The position numbers and the translations under genes are program-made. A DNA stretch of 64,000 bases, from positions 186,001-250,000 of the forward strand of contig JAGNLJ010000001.1 of assembly GCA_017999645.1 (NCBI GenBank), given 5' to 3'. The notes under the pieces are model-generated. The model did not search any database. It was not told the origin of the DNA and saw only the letters and a program-made list of their open reading frames with translations. Shown here in pieces: positions 32,895 through 44,200 of this stretch; position 1 is the first letter of the stretch; each line of letters opens with the position of its first letter. The stretch comes from Alphaproteobacteria bacterium. Its GTDB lineage: Bacteria; Pseudomonadota; Alphaproteobacteria; Micavibrionales; Micavibrionaceae.

Positions 32895-33254
32895 TTATTC
32901 CCAGTCAGTCGCTCTGTGTTTGTATTGCAGGGCTATTATATAGGCTTTCAAGGGCCGCAACATCCCGATTGTGGCGCCTATAGCGATAACGCCCCAGAGC
33001 AGTGCATGGATCCAAAGGGGCGGCTGCAGCCATGCGTCTAAAATGAGGGCCGCAGGCACCAGCGCAAAGCCGAGGATAAAGATAAGGAAAACGGCGGGGC
33101 CGTCGGCACTGTCGTTTTTGCTTAGATCAAGGCCGCATATTTCGCATTTATCGCGAAGATCCAGCGTGATGCCAGGTTTATAGAGGTCGCCTTGTGCGCA
33201 TTTCGGGCATTTGCAATGCCAGCCGAGGCGTAAAGGCTCCCGGTCCGGCAGCAT
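32895..33254 (-). CDS. DUF983-family membrane protein
   Basis: A 119-residue DUF983 protein. An N-terminal zinc-ribbon-like part has two CxxC motifs (CKCPKC and CEIC), followed by NDSADGPAVFLIFILG and two membrane helices (about 52-75 and 80-100). DUF983 genes are regular neighbours of oxidase subunit III and SURF1 in alphaproteobacteria, so an oxidase assembly role is likely but unproven. The stop abuts the SURF1 start. Confidence 0.88.
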   Translation of the reverse strand: MLPDREPLRLGWHCKCPKCAQGDLYKPGITLDLRDKCEICGLDLSKNDSADGPAVFLIFILGFALVPAALILDAWLQPPLWIHALLWGVIAIGATIGMLRPLKAYIIALQYKHRATDWE

Positions 33255-33257
33255 GCT

Positions 33258-34193
33258 TTACTCGGTCGCAACTGGAGCAGGATCGGCAGGCGCCTCGATG
33301 ACTTTGGGCGCCGCTGCCGCTTGTGCCGCTGCTGCCGCCTTGGCGGTGTGATCGATGCCGACCACATTCCCCCACCAGTAGACGGCGATGAACAGGAACA
33401 GCCAGACCACGTCAACGAAATGCCAGTACCATGCGGCGGCTTCGAAACCAAAGTGACGCTCAGACGTGAAGTGGCCCTTGGCGGCGCGCATCCAGCAGAC
33501 AAACAGGAACACCGTCCCGACAAAAACGTGGAAGCCGTGGAAGCCGGTTGCCATGAAGAAGGTCGAGGGATAAATGCCGTCGGTGAATTTGAAATGCGCG
33601 TGCGCATATTCGTAAATCTGGAAGCAGAGGAACATGACGCCAAGGCCAACCGTGATGCCAAGCGCCCGCACGGCTTCTTTCTGGCGACCTTCGAGAATGG
33701 CGTGGTGCGCCCATGTCACCGTGCAGCCCGAGAGCAGCAGGATCATGGTCATCAGGAAGGGCAGGCCGAAGGGCGGGATAGTCTCAAGCCCTTTGGGTGG
33801 CCAGACATAGCCGATGGCTTCGGTCGGGTAAAATGCTGCGCCGAAAAACGCCCAGAAGAATGCTACGAAGAACATGACTTCGCTTGCTATGAACAGTGCC
33901 ATGCCGAAACGCAGGCCCACTTCCGTGATCTTGTTGTGGACACGCTCGGTGATGCTTTCGAAAATAATATCTTTCCACCAGAAGAACATCACGGCGAGGA
34001 CAGCGAGGACGCCGAGGACAACGCCCTTCAGTCCGACAGCCATGCCGCCGATCTGGACCTTGTGCATGAACATGATCGCGCCCATCGCCAGGAAACCGGC
34101 AGCGAGAGAGCCTACGAGGGGCCAGATGCTGGGCCTGACGAGATGGTAAGGGTGGGGCTTGCCTGTGCTTGCGTATTCGACGTGATCAGCCAT
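33258..34193 (-). CDS. ctaE: Cytochrome c oxidase subunit III
   Basis: A 311-residue subunit III of the aa3 oxidase, with seven membrane helices. Recognisable parts are PYHLVRPSIWPLVGSL, the FRFGMALFIASEVMFFVAFFWAFFG helix with the conserved lipid-pocket Glu, and GFHGFHVFVGTVFL and AAAWYWHFVDVVWLFLFIAVYWWG at the end. It exceeds the classical length by an Ala/Pro-rich C-terminal tail of about 35 residues. It is preceded by ctaG and a double hairpin and followed 3 bases later by DUF983. Confidence 0.97.
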   Translation of the reverse strand: MADHVEYASTGKPHPYHLVRPSIWPLVGSLAAGFLAMGAIMFMHKVQIGGMAVGLKGVVLGVLAVLAVMFFWWKDIIFESITERVHNKITEVGLRFGMALFIASEVMFFVAFFWAFFGAAFYPTEAIGYVWPPKGLETIPPFGLPFLMTMILLLSGCTVTWAHHAILEGRQKEAVRALGITVGLGVMFLCFQIYEYAHAHFKFTDGIYPSTFFMATGFHGFHVFVGTVFLFVCWMRAAKGHFTSERHFGFEAAAWYWHFVDVVWLFLFIAVYWWGNVVGIDHTAKAAAAAQAAAAPKVIEAPADPAPVATE

Positions 34194-34220
34194 GAGTCTT
34201 TCCAGGTTTTGTTAACAGAT

Positions 34221-34253
34221 CCCGGCTTTCGCCGGGATGACGCGTTCGCGTCA
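34221..34253. repeat. Double hairpin between ctaG and ctaE
   Basis: Two adjacent perfect stems: CCCGGC/GCCGGG (34221-34236, loop TTTC) and TGACGCG/CGCGTCA (34238-34253). The second includes the ctaG stop codon. No T-run follows. They may tune relative mRNA stability of ctaG and ctaE rather than stop transcription. Confidence 0.6.
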
Positions 34254-34916
34254 GTTGGTGCCCTGTATAGCAGGGTCGCCCTCATTGTAAAAGGCATCGA
34301 GGGCGTCTTCAAGCTCCTTGGATTCAACCGGGTAAAAAGTATAGGAGAGGGTTATGGCCGTCACATCCTCCATGTCCGGGTCGTCGTTCATGGCCGGGTC
34401 GACGAAGAACATGACCGGCATGGAAACGTCCTGCCCTGGCTGCAGGACCTGTTCGTCGAAGCAAAAACACTCGATTTTGTGGAAATACTTACCCGCCTTG
34501 AAGGGGGTGACGTTATAGATGGCGGTGCCCGCCGTGGCCGTATTGCTGCGGTTTTTTGCATGGAAGGCCGCAAGGCCCTTTTCCCCCAGCCGGACGTCGA
34601 TTTCGCGCAGTTCCGGCTTGAAATCCCACATCATATTGCGGGCCGTGCTCGCATCGAATTTGATGGTGACGGTGCGGTCTAAAACCTTGCCGGGAAGGGC
34701 TTCGGCCGTCCGGGTCGTGCCATCGAAGCCTGTAACCCGGCAGAAAAGGTCGTAAAGCGGCACAGAGGCAAAAGACAGGCCCACCATAAAGAGAAAGGCT
34801 GCGAGTACGGCAAGACCCGTGCGGGCATTTTTACGGATTAAATCCTGATCCGGCGGGAGCCGGGGGGCCGGCGGTTTCGTATCCGGATCCGGGTTGTTCT
34901 GGTTCGTTTCTGTCAT
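34251..34916 (-). CDS. ctaG: Cytochrome c oxidase assembly protein CtaG/Cox11
   Basis: A 221-residue Cox11-type copper chaperone that builds the CuB site of subunit I. It has a Pro-rich cytoplasmic N-terminus, one membrane helix (about 33-53), and a periplasmic beta domain with VPLYDLFCRVTGFDGTT, the copper-binding ECFCFDEQ motif and MPVMFFVDPA. The first 86 bases overlap the end of the preceding secreted-protein gene in another frame. It sits in the standard ctaB-ctaG-ctaE order. Confidence 0.96.
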   Translation of the reverse strand: MTETNQNNPDPDTKPPAPRLPPDQDLIRKNARTGLAVLAAFLFMVGLSFASVPLYDLFCRVTGFDGTTRTAEALPGKVLDRTVTIKFDASTARNMMWDFKPELREIDVRLGEKGLAAFHAKNRSNTATAGTAIYNVTPFKAGKYFHKIECFCFDEQVLQPGQDVSMPVMFFVDPAMNDDPDMEDVTAITLSYTFYPVESKELEDALDAFYNEGDPAIQGTN

Positions 34917-35190
34917 AATGCGATTTCACGGAGTCCTGATATTGCCTGAGGGCCTCTTGCCGGGGGGCGCCGAAATTCTTGCGGCGCTGTTCCATGTCGT
35001 TACGGAATTTAGCGTTTTCGCGGCCATATGCAAGGCGGCGGTCATGGATATTGCAGTAATACCCGCCCGGGTCGGTTTCGGCCTGGCCGGCCTGGGGCCG
35101 GGCGCATGTACGGAGCTGCGTTTCGGCAATAGCTGCGCCGGGAAGGATCGAAAACAGCATCAAAAGGGCGAAAAAGGAATATTTGAGCAT
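34831..35190 (-). CDS. Small exported protein overlapping ctaG
   Basis: A 119-residue protein with a clear signal peptide (1-22, MLKYSFFALLMLFSILPGAAIA). The mature part has two cysteines, a YCNIHDRR segment, a charged helix and a Pro/Gly-rich tail. The last 86 bases share DNA with the start of ctaG in a different frame, which is unusual. The intact signal peptide argues that the 5' half is real; the overlapping tail is less certain, as an earlier ctaG start cannot be excluded and neither can a later one. Function unknown; its position inside the oxidase cluster hints at a related role. Confidence 0.55.
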   Translation of the reverse strand: MLKYSFFALLMLFSILPGAAIAETQLRTCARPQAGQAETDPGGYYCNIHDRRLAYGRENAKFRNDMEQRRKNFGAPRQEALRQYQDSVKSHYDRNEPEQPGSGYETAGPPAPAGSGFNP

Positions 35191-35241
35191 GGGGAAACCC
35201 GTGATTCAGACCTTCTTTCAGTTTAACCGAAAGCGAAGGTC

Positions 35242-35361
35242 CTATCCACCGGCAATTTTAACCATCGTGATGACCCAGAACAGGGCGATAAAGCCGATGA
35301 TCGCGGCGCCGACCGCGATATTTTTCTTAAGCTTGGCTTTATGCAAGGGTCCGTGCGGCAT
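35242..35361 (-). CDS. CoxF-like 39-residue membrane protein
   Basis: A short gene directly after ctaB: its ATG at 35361 overlaps the ctaB stop as TGATG and it ends at a TAG at 35242-35244. The product has a basic start (MPHGPLHKAKLKKN) and one membrane helix (IAVGAAIIGFIALFWVITMV) ending KIAGG. The place between ctaB and ctaG and the layout (basic stretch, helix, V-x-[LI]-x-G-G end) match the small CoxF/oxidase-associated proteins of alphaproteobacteria. Homology is judged by pattern and position only. Confidence 0.65.
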   Translation of the reverse strand: MPHGPLHKAKLKKNIAVGAAIIGFIALFWVITMVKIAGG

Positions 35362-36254
35362 CAGAGCACCATGACAGCAAGGAAAAGCGCGAAGAGATAA
35401 AAGACCGAGTAGCCGAACATCAGTTTCGCATTTTTAAGACTCGTGCTGGAGAGCACGCGGATCGCGGTGAAGACGAAAAACCCGCTGAGGACCGATGCGG
35501 CGATTAAATAATTGAAATTTTCAAAGCCGAGGAAATACGGGCTGAGAGTGACAGGCAAAAGAATGAGCGTGTAAGCGAGCATCTGTATTTTGGTGCGGCG
35601 TTCGCCAGCGACGACGGTCATCATGGGAATATCCGCGCGCTTGTAATCTTCATTTGCAAAAAGCGAGAGCGCCCAGAAATGCGGTGGCGTCCAGAAAAAG
35701 ATGATGAGGAAAAGAATGACCGGGTACATCGTGATATCGCCCGTGACGGCGGCCCAGCCGATCATGGGTGGGAATGCGCCCGCCGCGCCGCCGATGACGA
35801 TGTTTTGCGGTGTCAGGCGTTTCAGCCAGATCGTGTAGATGAAAACGTAAAATAAGTTCGCGGCGGCGAGAAGGGCTGCGGCCAGCCAGTTAAGCGCGAG
35901 GCCCATCATGACGACGGAGGCGAGCGAGAGAATGATGCCGAACGAGAGCGCCTCCTCGGGTCTTACGCGGCCCATAGGCAGGGGGCGGAAGCGGGTCCTG
36001 TGCATCACGGCATCGATGTCGCGGTCGAACCACATATTGATGGCGCCCGCCGCGCCCGCGCCGACGGCGAGGCAGAGCATGGCGATGAAAGCGAGGAACG
36101 GGTGAAGCTGGTGGAAGCCAGGCGCGATCCACATCCCGGCAAAGCCGGTGAAGACCACGAGGCTCATGACCTTGGGTTTTAGCAGCAGGAAATAGTCGGA
36201 TATTCTGTCATCCGAGGCGGCAGGCACAGACATGATGTCGGGGGCGCCATTCAT
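35361..36254 (-). CDS. ctaB: Protoheme IX farnesyltransferase (heme O synthase)
   Basis: A 297-residue UbiA-superfamily membrane enzyme that adds a farnesyl group to heme B, giving heme O for the aa3 oxidase. It has about nine helices, the first Asp-rich motif NMWFDRDIDAVMHRTRFRPLPMGR, and the second around DYKRADIPMM. FWTPPHFWALS and PPMIGWAAVTG are typical of CtaB. It lies 45 bases downstream of an unknown gene and overlaps the CoxF-like ORF. Confidence 0.97.
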   Translation of the reverse strand: MNGAPDIMSVPAASDDRISDYFLLLKPKVMSLVVFTGFAGMWIAPGFHQLHPFLAFIAMLCLAVGAGAAGAINMWFDRDIDAVMHRTRFRPLPMGRVRPEEALSFGIILSLASVVMMGLALNWLAAALLAAANLFYVFIYTIWLKRLTPQNIVIGGAAGAFPPMIGWAAVTGDITMYPVILFLIIFFWTPPHFWALSLFANEDYKRADIPMMTVVAGERRTKIQMLAYTLILLPVTLSPYFLGFENFNYLIAASVLSGFFVFTAIRVLSSTSLKNAKLMFGYSVFYLFALFLAVMVL

Positions 36255-36299
36255 GCGTCTTTTTTAGGCTATTCCGGAAACCGGCGCAAGTGGAGGGGA

Positions 36300-36989
36300 T
36301 TATCCGGGTCCATTATGGGACATATCAAGCAGCGCGAAGGCGCGGCGCAATTGTTCCTCTTCTTCCTTTGTACGTGCAATAATTCCACCGATAACAATAG
36401 GCTGAAATTCTTCACTCTTGTCTGGTTTGGGCGTTAAAAGTTTTTTATTATTTGCTGAATCTTTTTCAGCTTCGGGAGGCAGGTCAAAGCTCGTAAGGGT
36501 TTCATGCAAATAATTGGCCTGCGCGTTAAACCCTTTCTCATTCATGGCAAACCAAAAATCCATGATGGCGTTCAGGATATTTTCCTGATTACCGCTGTTT
36601 ATGTTCTGCACGAGGTTATCGATAAGATCGATTGCTTTGCCGGGCTGGCCGTCCGTAATCAGATTCATGATGCGGTCATGTTGCGATGTGTAACCAGCGG
36701 GCAGGACAAGATTGTCAAAATCCCCGGATTTTTCCTGGGCAACGGTATCATTGGTGGCGCCCGAAAACTGCGTCAGCAGAGACGGGACGGCGATATCGCC
36801 GAAGTAACGGGTTCCGTATTTATCAGTGTAGATATGATCGGAGGAAATGAAGGCGGCCAGATCTTCGGATGTGGTGGCATTATCAAGATAGATATCGGTG
36901 AGGGTTTTGTTTTCAGGCCAGTCGAAAGGGGTTGCTACGTTTTCGTAGTCCTTGGGTTTGCGTTCAATTGCGGTCGTCTCAACTGGCAT
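36300..36989 (-). CDS. Unknown acidic protein inside the oxidase cluster
   Basis: A 229-residue protein not recognised by eye. It is acidic and Asn-rich, has no signal peptide or membrane helix, and looks mostly helical with stretches such as DLAAFISSDHIYTDKYGTRYFGD, HDRIMNLITDGQPGKAIDLIDNLV and an EEEEQLRRAFALLDMSHNG tail. AAGAG precedes the ATG. It is separated from subunit I by a terminator, so it probably starts its own transcript that continues into ctaB. Location between ctaD and ctaB is atypical. Confidence 0.65.
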   Translation of the reverse strand: MPVETTAIERKPKDYENVATPFDWPENKTLTDIYLDNATTSEDLAAFISSDHIYTDKYGTRYFGDIAVPSLLTQFSGATNDTVAQEKSGDFDNLVLPAGYTSQHDRIMNLITDGQPGKAIDLIDNLVQNINSGNQENILNAIMDFWFAMNEKGFNAQANYLHETLTSFDLPPEAEKDSANNKKLLTPKPDKSEEFQPIVIGGIIARTKEEEEQLRRAFALLDMSHNGPG

Positions 36990-37051
36990 AAGTAACTCTT
37001 TTCCGTTGATTAAAACCTACGACACCAAAGGTTAATAAATGGTTAATATCA

Positions 37052-37084
37052 AAAACCCCAAGTCTTTCAAGGACCTGGGGTTTT
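37052..37084 (-). terminator. Intrinsic terminator after ctaD
   Basis: AAAACCCCAAGTC (37052-37064) pairs with the GACCTGGGGTTTT run ending 37084, one mismatch, with T-rich sequence next on the minus strand. It lies 25 bases past the ctaD stop and separates ctaC-ctaD from the downstream oxidase assembly genes. Confidence 0.85.
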
Positions 37085-37108
37085 AAAATTCAGGGATAGC
37101 AGTTCGTT

Positions 37109-39528
<2,420 letters not shown>

Positions 39529-39657
39529 TTTTTTATATCGTGCTGTTTTAATTTATGAACTTACAATTATTCCCGGGGCCTAATATGCCTGATTTTTCAT
39601 TGGTGATACACTTAAAATTAGCGGAAACAAAAAGCAAGTCCCTGTTTATTTGAGGAC

Positions 39658-40383
39658 TTAGCTTTCGGCCTGCATTTTTGCATAACCAAGGGCGAGGATG
39701 ACGGCCGTTTCGCAGCGAAGGACGGTTTCCCCAAGGGAGAGGGGGCGGACATTCGGTAAACCGCCCAGGAAAGCGAACTCATTATCATCAAAACCGCCTT
39801 CCGGCCCTATCAGGAAGGCCCAGGCCGTTTGCTTAAAGGTCGAAATATGGGGCGACTCGCCCCGTTCGCAGCACCAGAGGATGGGGGCCGGGCCGGTCCA
39901 GCCCCCGATTTTGGGCTTCAGTTCACTTAAAGGATGCAAAACCGGGATTTCAAAGCGTTCGCATTGCTCGGCGGCCTCGGTGAGCTGGGCGCGGATGCGT
40001 TCTTCATTAATTTTGCGGATTTCCGTGCGGGCGGTCAGGATCGGATGGATGTGGGTGACTCCCAGTTCGACCGCCTTTTCGATGATGAAATCCATGCGGT
40101 CTTTTTTGATCGGGGCGAAGAGCAGGTGGGTTTCGCTGGCTTTGCCGGGCTGCTCGCGGATTCTGCCCTTGATGGTGACGGTGCAGCCGTCATTTGTGAA
40201 GGCTGTGATTCCGGTCAGCCATTCGCCGTCGCGGCCATTGAACAGGCGGATAAAATCGCCGGGCTTGCGGCGAAGCACGTTCTTGAGATAGTGCGCCTGC
40301 GCGGTTTCGAGGTTGACCGTTGCATTGGCTGCGAAATTGCGATCAATGTAGAGACGCGGAAGTTTTGTAAAATCAGAAGCCAT
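39658..40383 (-). CDS. rsmE: 16S rRNA (uracil1498-N3)-methyltransferase
   Basis: A 241-residue SPOUT methyltransferase of the RsmE type. It has an N-terminal PUA-like domain (HYLKNVLRRKPGDFIRLFNGRDGEW) and the knotted C-terminal domain with KKDRMDFIIEKAVELGV, LTEAAEQCERFEIPVLHP, LIGPEGGFDDNEF and LSLGETVLRCETAVILAL. It methylates U1498 of 16S rRNA. Its start is 20 bases from the divergent ubiA start. Confidence 0.97.
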   Translation of the reverse strand: MASDFTKLPRLYIDRNFAANATVNLETAQAHYLKNVLRRKPGDFIRLFNGRDGEWLTGITAFTNDGCTVTIKGRIREQPGKASETHLLFAPIKKDRMDFIIEKAVELGVTHIHPILTARTEIRKINEERIRAQLTEAAEQCERFEIPVLHPLSELKPKIGGWTGPAPILWCCERGESPHISTFKQTAWAFLIGPEGGFDDNEFAFLGGLPNVRPLSLGETVLRCETAVILALGYAKMQAES

Positions 40384-40403
40384 AGCGCACAGTGAACACG
40401 AAA

Positions 40404-41282
40404 ATGCATACCGATATCAAGCGGGAAGGATGGATCAAAAAGCTCCTGCCCCCGGTTTTGCGCCCCTATGCGGCGCTGGCGCGGCTGGACAGACTGATCG
40501 GCATCTGGCTTTTGCTGCTGCCGGGCTGGTGGGCGGTTCTTCTGGCGGCGGGTGGTGGCACACGCATGGATGGAGCGGCGTGGAAAATTTTCGCGCTTTT
40601 TGGAATCGGCGCGGTGGTGATGCGTGCGGCGGGGTGCGTGGTCAATGATTTGTGGGACCGCGATCTTGATAAACAAGTCGGGCGCACAAGTTTGAGGCCG
40701 CTGGCGGCGGGCGAGGTTACGGTGCGGGAGGCAGTTCTATTTCTTGCGCTTCTTTTATGCATCGGCCTTATTGTTTTGCTGCAGTTCAATGCGCTAACGA
40801 TTTTGCTCGGGGTTTTAAGTTTACCGCTGATTGCCGTTTATCCATTGATGAAACGTTTTACGTGGTGGCCGCAATTGTTTCTCGGGTTCACATTTAATTT
40901 CGGTGCGCTGATGGGGTGGAGCGCAGTGACGGGTTCCCTGGATCTGCCTGCGCTGCTTCTCTATGCAGGCGGGATTTTCTGGACGCTTGGCTATGACACG
41001 ATTTACGCGCATCAGGACAAGGAAGACGATGCGCTGGCGGGGATTAAATCGACGGCGTTATTGTTCGGCGAGAAAAGCAGGGGTTACGTCGCGGCGTTTT
41101 TTTGCATTGCTTATGTTTTGTTGTTCACGGCATCGCAGAGTTTATTTCTTATTCCGGCGGCGTTGCATTTGGCATGGCAGTTGTACGCATGGAAGCCGGA
41201 TGATGCAGAAAGTTCATTGCGCATCTTCAAATCAAACCGTGATTTTGGAATTCTGGTCCTGCTCGGCCTAGCCGCCATATAG
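40404..41282 (+). CDS. ubiA: 4-hydroxybenzoate polyprenyltransferase
   Basis: A 292-residue membrane enzyme that prenylates 4-hydroxybenzoate in ubiquinone synthesis. The first Asp-rich motif is [21 protein letters not shown] and the second [22 protein letters not shown]; both match UbiA. The N-terminal [30 protein letters not shown] is typical. The start could also be GTG 40392. It is convergent with the glutamate dehydrogenase gene and overlaps its 3' end by 15 bases. Confidence 0.96.
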   Translation: MHTDIKREGWIKKLLPPVLRPYAALARLDRLIGIWLLLLPGWWAVLLAAGGGTRMDGAAWKIFALFGIGAVVMRAAGCVVNDLWDRDLDKQVGRTSLRPLAAGEVTVREAVLFLALLLCIGLIVLLQFNALTILLGVLSLPLIAVYPLMKRFTWWPQLFLGFTFNFGALMGWSAVTGSLDLPALLLYAGGIFWTLGYDTIYAHQDKEDDALAGIKSTALLFGEKSRGYVAAFFCIAYVLLFTASQSLFLIPAALHLAWQLYAWKPDDAESSLRIFKSNRDFGILVLLGLAAI

Positions 41283-44200
41283 CGTGCGGAGGCGCTGTTC
41301 GGCGATGACGAGCATGGGGAGGTCGACCGTTCCAGCACTTTGCAGGGCCGAGATGACAGGCTCGGCCTGCGAGACGAGGTCGGCATTTTTCTTGAACCAG
41401 TCGTTGGCGATGCCGTCTTTCTTGCCGTTTTTCGCGTCTTTCAACATGCGTGTGGTGAGGCCTGCTTGCGAGCCGTAGAGCTGGTTGACGAGCGCGGCGG
41501 TTGCCTCGGCGTGCCATGCATTTTCAGATGCCATGAAGCGCGCCTGCTGACGCATCCAATCTAAATGGAAGTGGCGCCCGACTTCGAAATAGGTGCGGGT
41601 GACGGCGCTGAGATCGGCTTTCTGTTTGAGCGTAATACTGATGATGTCGCAGGCTGAAGACAAAACAGGCATCAAAGCGATCTGGTGCGCGAGGTCTTTC
41701 GGCAGGCCGTCGGCAATCGCGGTTTGTTCGCGTTGTTTGATGCCTTTGCGCACGTCGTCGGTGACGAGATCAACAAGGTGTTCGCGCAAATTCGCGATGC
41801 CTTCGCCGTAATCTTTAATATGCGCGCTTAAGTTAAAGTTGCGCGCGCCGCGTGTCAGGAACCACGTGATGACATGTTCCGCCGTGTGGGCGATTTCGCG
41901 CATAGCCTTGAGCTGGACCATGGCGGGGACTTTATTGTCGAGTTTCTCGATATCATCCCAAAGTTTGCGCAGGTTAAAGGCTTCGCGCGTGACGACATAG
42001 GCACGGGCGACTTCGGCGGCGCCAGCGCCAGTTTTTTTCATGCGCGATTTGATGAAAGTGGGGCCGAGGCGGTTGATGAGCGAGTTCGCAAGGCCGGTTG
42101 CGATGATTTCGCGGTGCAGTTTGTGGCGCGTGATTTCTTTTTCGTATTTTTCCTGCAGTGCGACAGGGAAATACGCCATCAGGCGTTCATGCATGTCGGG
42201 GCTGTCGGGGATGTCGGTTTCGAGCAGCTCGCGCGTGAAATTGATTTTCGAGTAGGAGAGCAGAACGCACAGCTCAGGGCGGGTCATGCCCTTGCCGAGA
42301 TGCAGGCGCTGCGCAACGGTTTCAGCATCGGGCAGGCCTTCGAGCACGCGATTGAGGCCGTGGTTGCGCTCGAGGTCCTTGATGAATTCTTCCTGCAGGC
42401 TCAGTGTTTCGCGGGCCTGAAGTTCTGCGAGGCTGATGGCCTGGCCTTGCTGGTAATTGTTGCGGAGAACGTGCGCGGCGACTTCCGGCGTCATTTTCTC
42501 TAGCAGCTTGTTACGCGCGGGGATGTCCATCTTATGCGTCTTGCCGCTCATGACGTCGTTCATGAGGATTTTGATGTTCACCTCGACGTCGGAAGAATTG
42601 ACGCCCGCGGAATTGTCGAGGAAGTCGGTGTTCAGGCGTCCGCCTTTTTCGGCGTATTCGATGCGGCCATGCTGGGTGAGGGCAAGGTTCGCGCCTTCGC
42701 CGACAACGGCGGCGTGCAGTTCATTACCATTGATGCGAATGGCATCGTTCGCCTTGTCGCCGACATCGGCGTGGGTTTCATGCGTGCCCTTGATATAGGT
42801 GCCGATGCCGCCAAACCACATCAGGTCGCAGCGTGATTTCAGCATCGCGTTCATGAGTTCGTAAGGCGAGACTTTTTCACGCGAAATCCCGAAGCGCTTC
42901 TGAATTTCAGGCGTGAGTTGCAGCGATTTTTCGTTGCGGTTATAAATGCGCCCGCCCTTGGAGAGTTTTTTCGTGTCGTACTGGTCCCAGCCGAGCACGC
43001 CGTCGAACAAGCGCTGGCGCTCCTTGAAGCTGGAGGCCGTATCCGGATCAGGATCGCAGAAAATATGGATGTGGTTGAACGCACCGACAAGGCGGGTATG
43101 TTCGGACAGCAGCATCCCGTTGCCGAACACGTCGCCGCCCATGTCGCCGACGCCAATAACCTCGAACGGTTTTTCCTGGATGTTGTGATTGAGCTGGCGG
43201 AAATGCAGTTTGACGCATTCCCAGCCGCCGCGCGCGGTGATGCCCATTTTCTTGTGGTCGTAACCGGCGGAGCCGCCCGAGGCGAAAGCGTCGCTGAGCC
43301 AGAAGCCGTACTCTTTGGACAAGCCGTTCGCGATGTCGGAGAAGCTCGCGGTGCCCTTGTCGGCGGCGACGACGAGGTAAGGATCATCGCCGTCGCGGCG
43401 CATGACGTCTTTCGGCGGGATGACTTTTTCGCCTTTCAGATTGTCGGTGATATCGAGCATGCCGCGGACGAGCGTCTTGTAGCATTCGATGCCTTCGGCC
43501 TGAAAAGCTTTGCGGTCAGGCTGAGGCGTTTTGACGACGAAGCCGCCTTTCGCGCCCATGGGAACAATGACCGCGTTCTTGACGTTCTGCGCTTTCAGCA
43601 GGCCCAGAACTTCTGTACGGAAATCCTCGTGGCGATCGGACCAGCGAATGCCGCCGCGTGCGACCTTGTCGGCGCGCAGGTGAATACCCTCGACGCGCGG
43701 GGAGTAGACGAAAATTTCGCGGTAAGGGCGCGGCTCGGGCAGTTCGGGAATCTTGGTGCTGTCGAATTTGAGCGAGAGATAGGATTTCGCGTCGCCGTTT
43801 TCCTGCTTTTGATAATAATTGGTGCGGAGTGTGGCTTCGATCAGCCCGGCGATGGTGCGCAGGATGCGGTCCTGGTCGAGCGATTCAACTTTTTCGAGGT
43901 GACTGTTGATCTCGACGGAGAATTTTTCGCTATCGGCGATTTTGTTTTTGCCGGATGGGTTGAACAGCGCCTTGAAACGACCGACCAATAGCGTGGCGAT
44001 GTCGGAATGCTGGGTCAGTGCGTTCTGGATATAGGGCTGGCCGAAGGGCGAGCGGATCTGGCGCATGTAGCGGACATAGGCGCGGAGGATGTTGATTTCA
44101 TGTGCATCCATGCCGGAATTAAGAATGAGTTTGTTGAGCGTGTCGCTCTCCATTTCGCTGTACCAGATTTTGCCGAAGGCGAATTCAAAATTCTTTTTCA

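Noticed and set aside
33321..34682. 453-codon plus-strand frame across ctaE and ctaG
   Set aside because: Spans two real oxidase genes on the opposite strand and has no recognisable domain.
39529..39657. Promoter of ctaC in the gap before rsmE
   Set aside because: The 129-base gap is AT-rich and must hold the ctaC promoter, but no -35/-10 pair stood out enough to mark.
42918..43991. Long plus-strand frame opposite the glutamate dehydrogenase (357 codons)
   Set aside because: Antisense shadow of the catalytic domain; no RBS, no domain, and neighbouring antisense frames in the same gene have similar composition.
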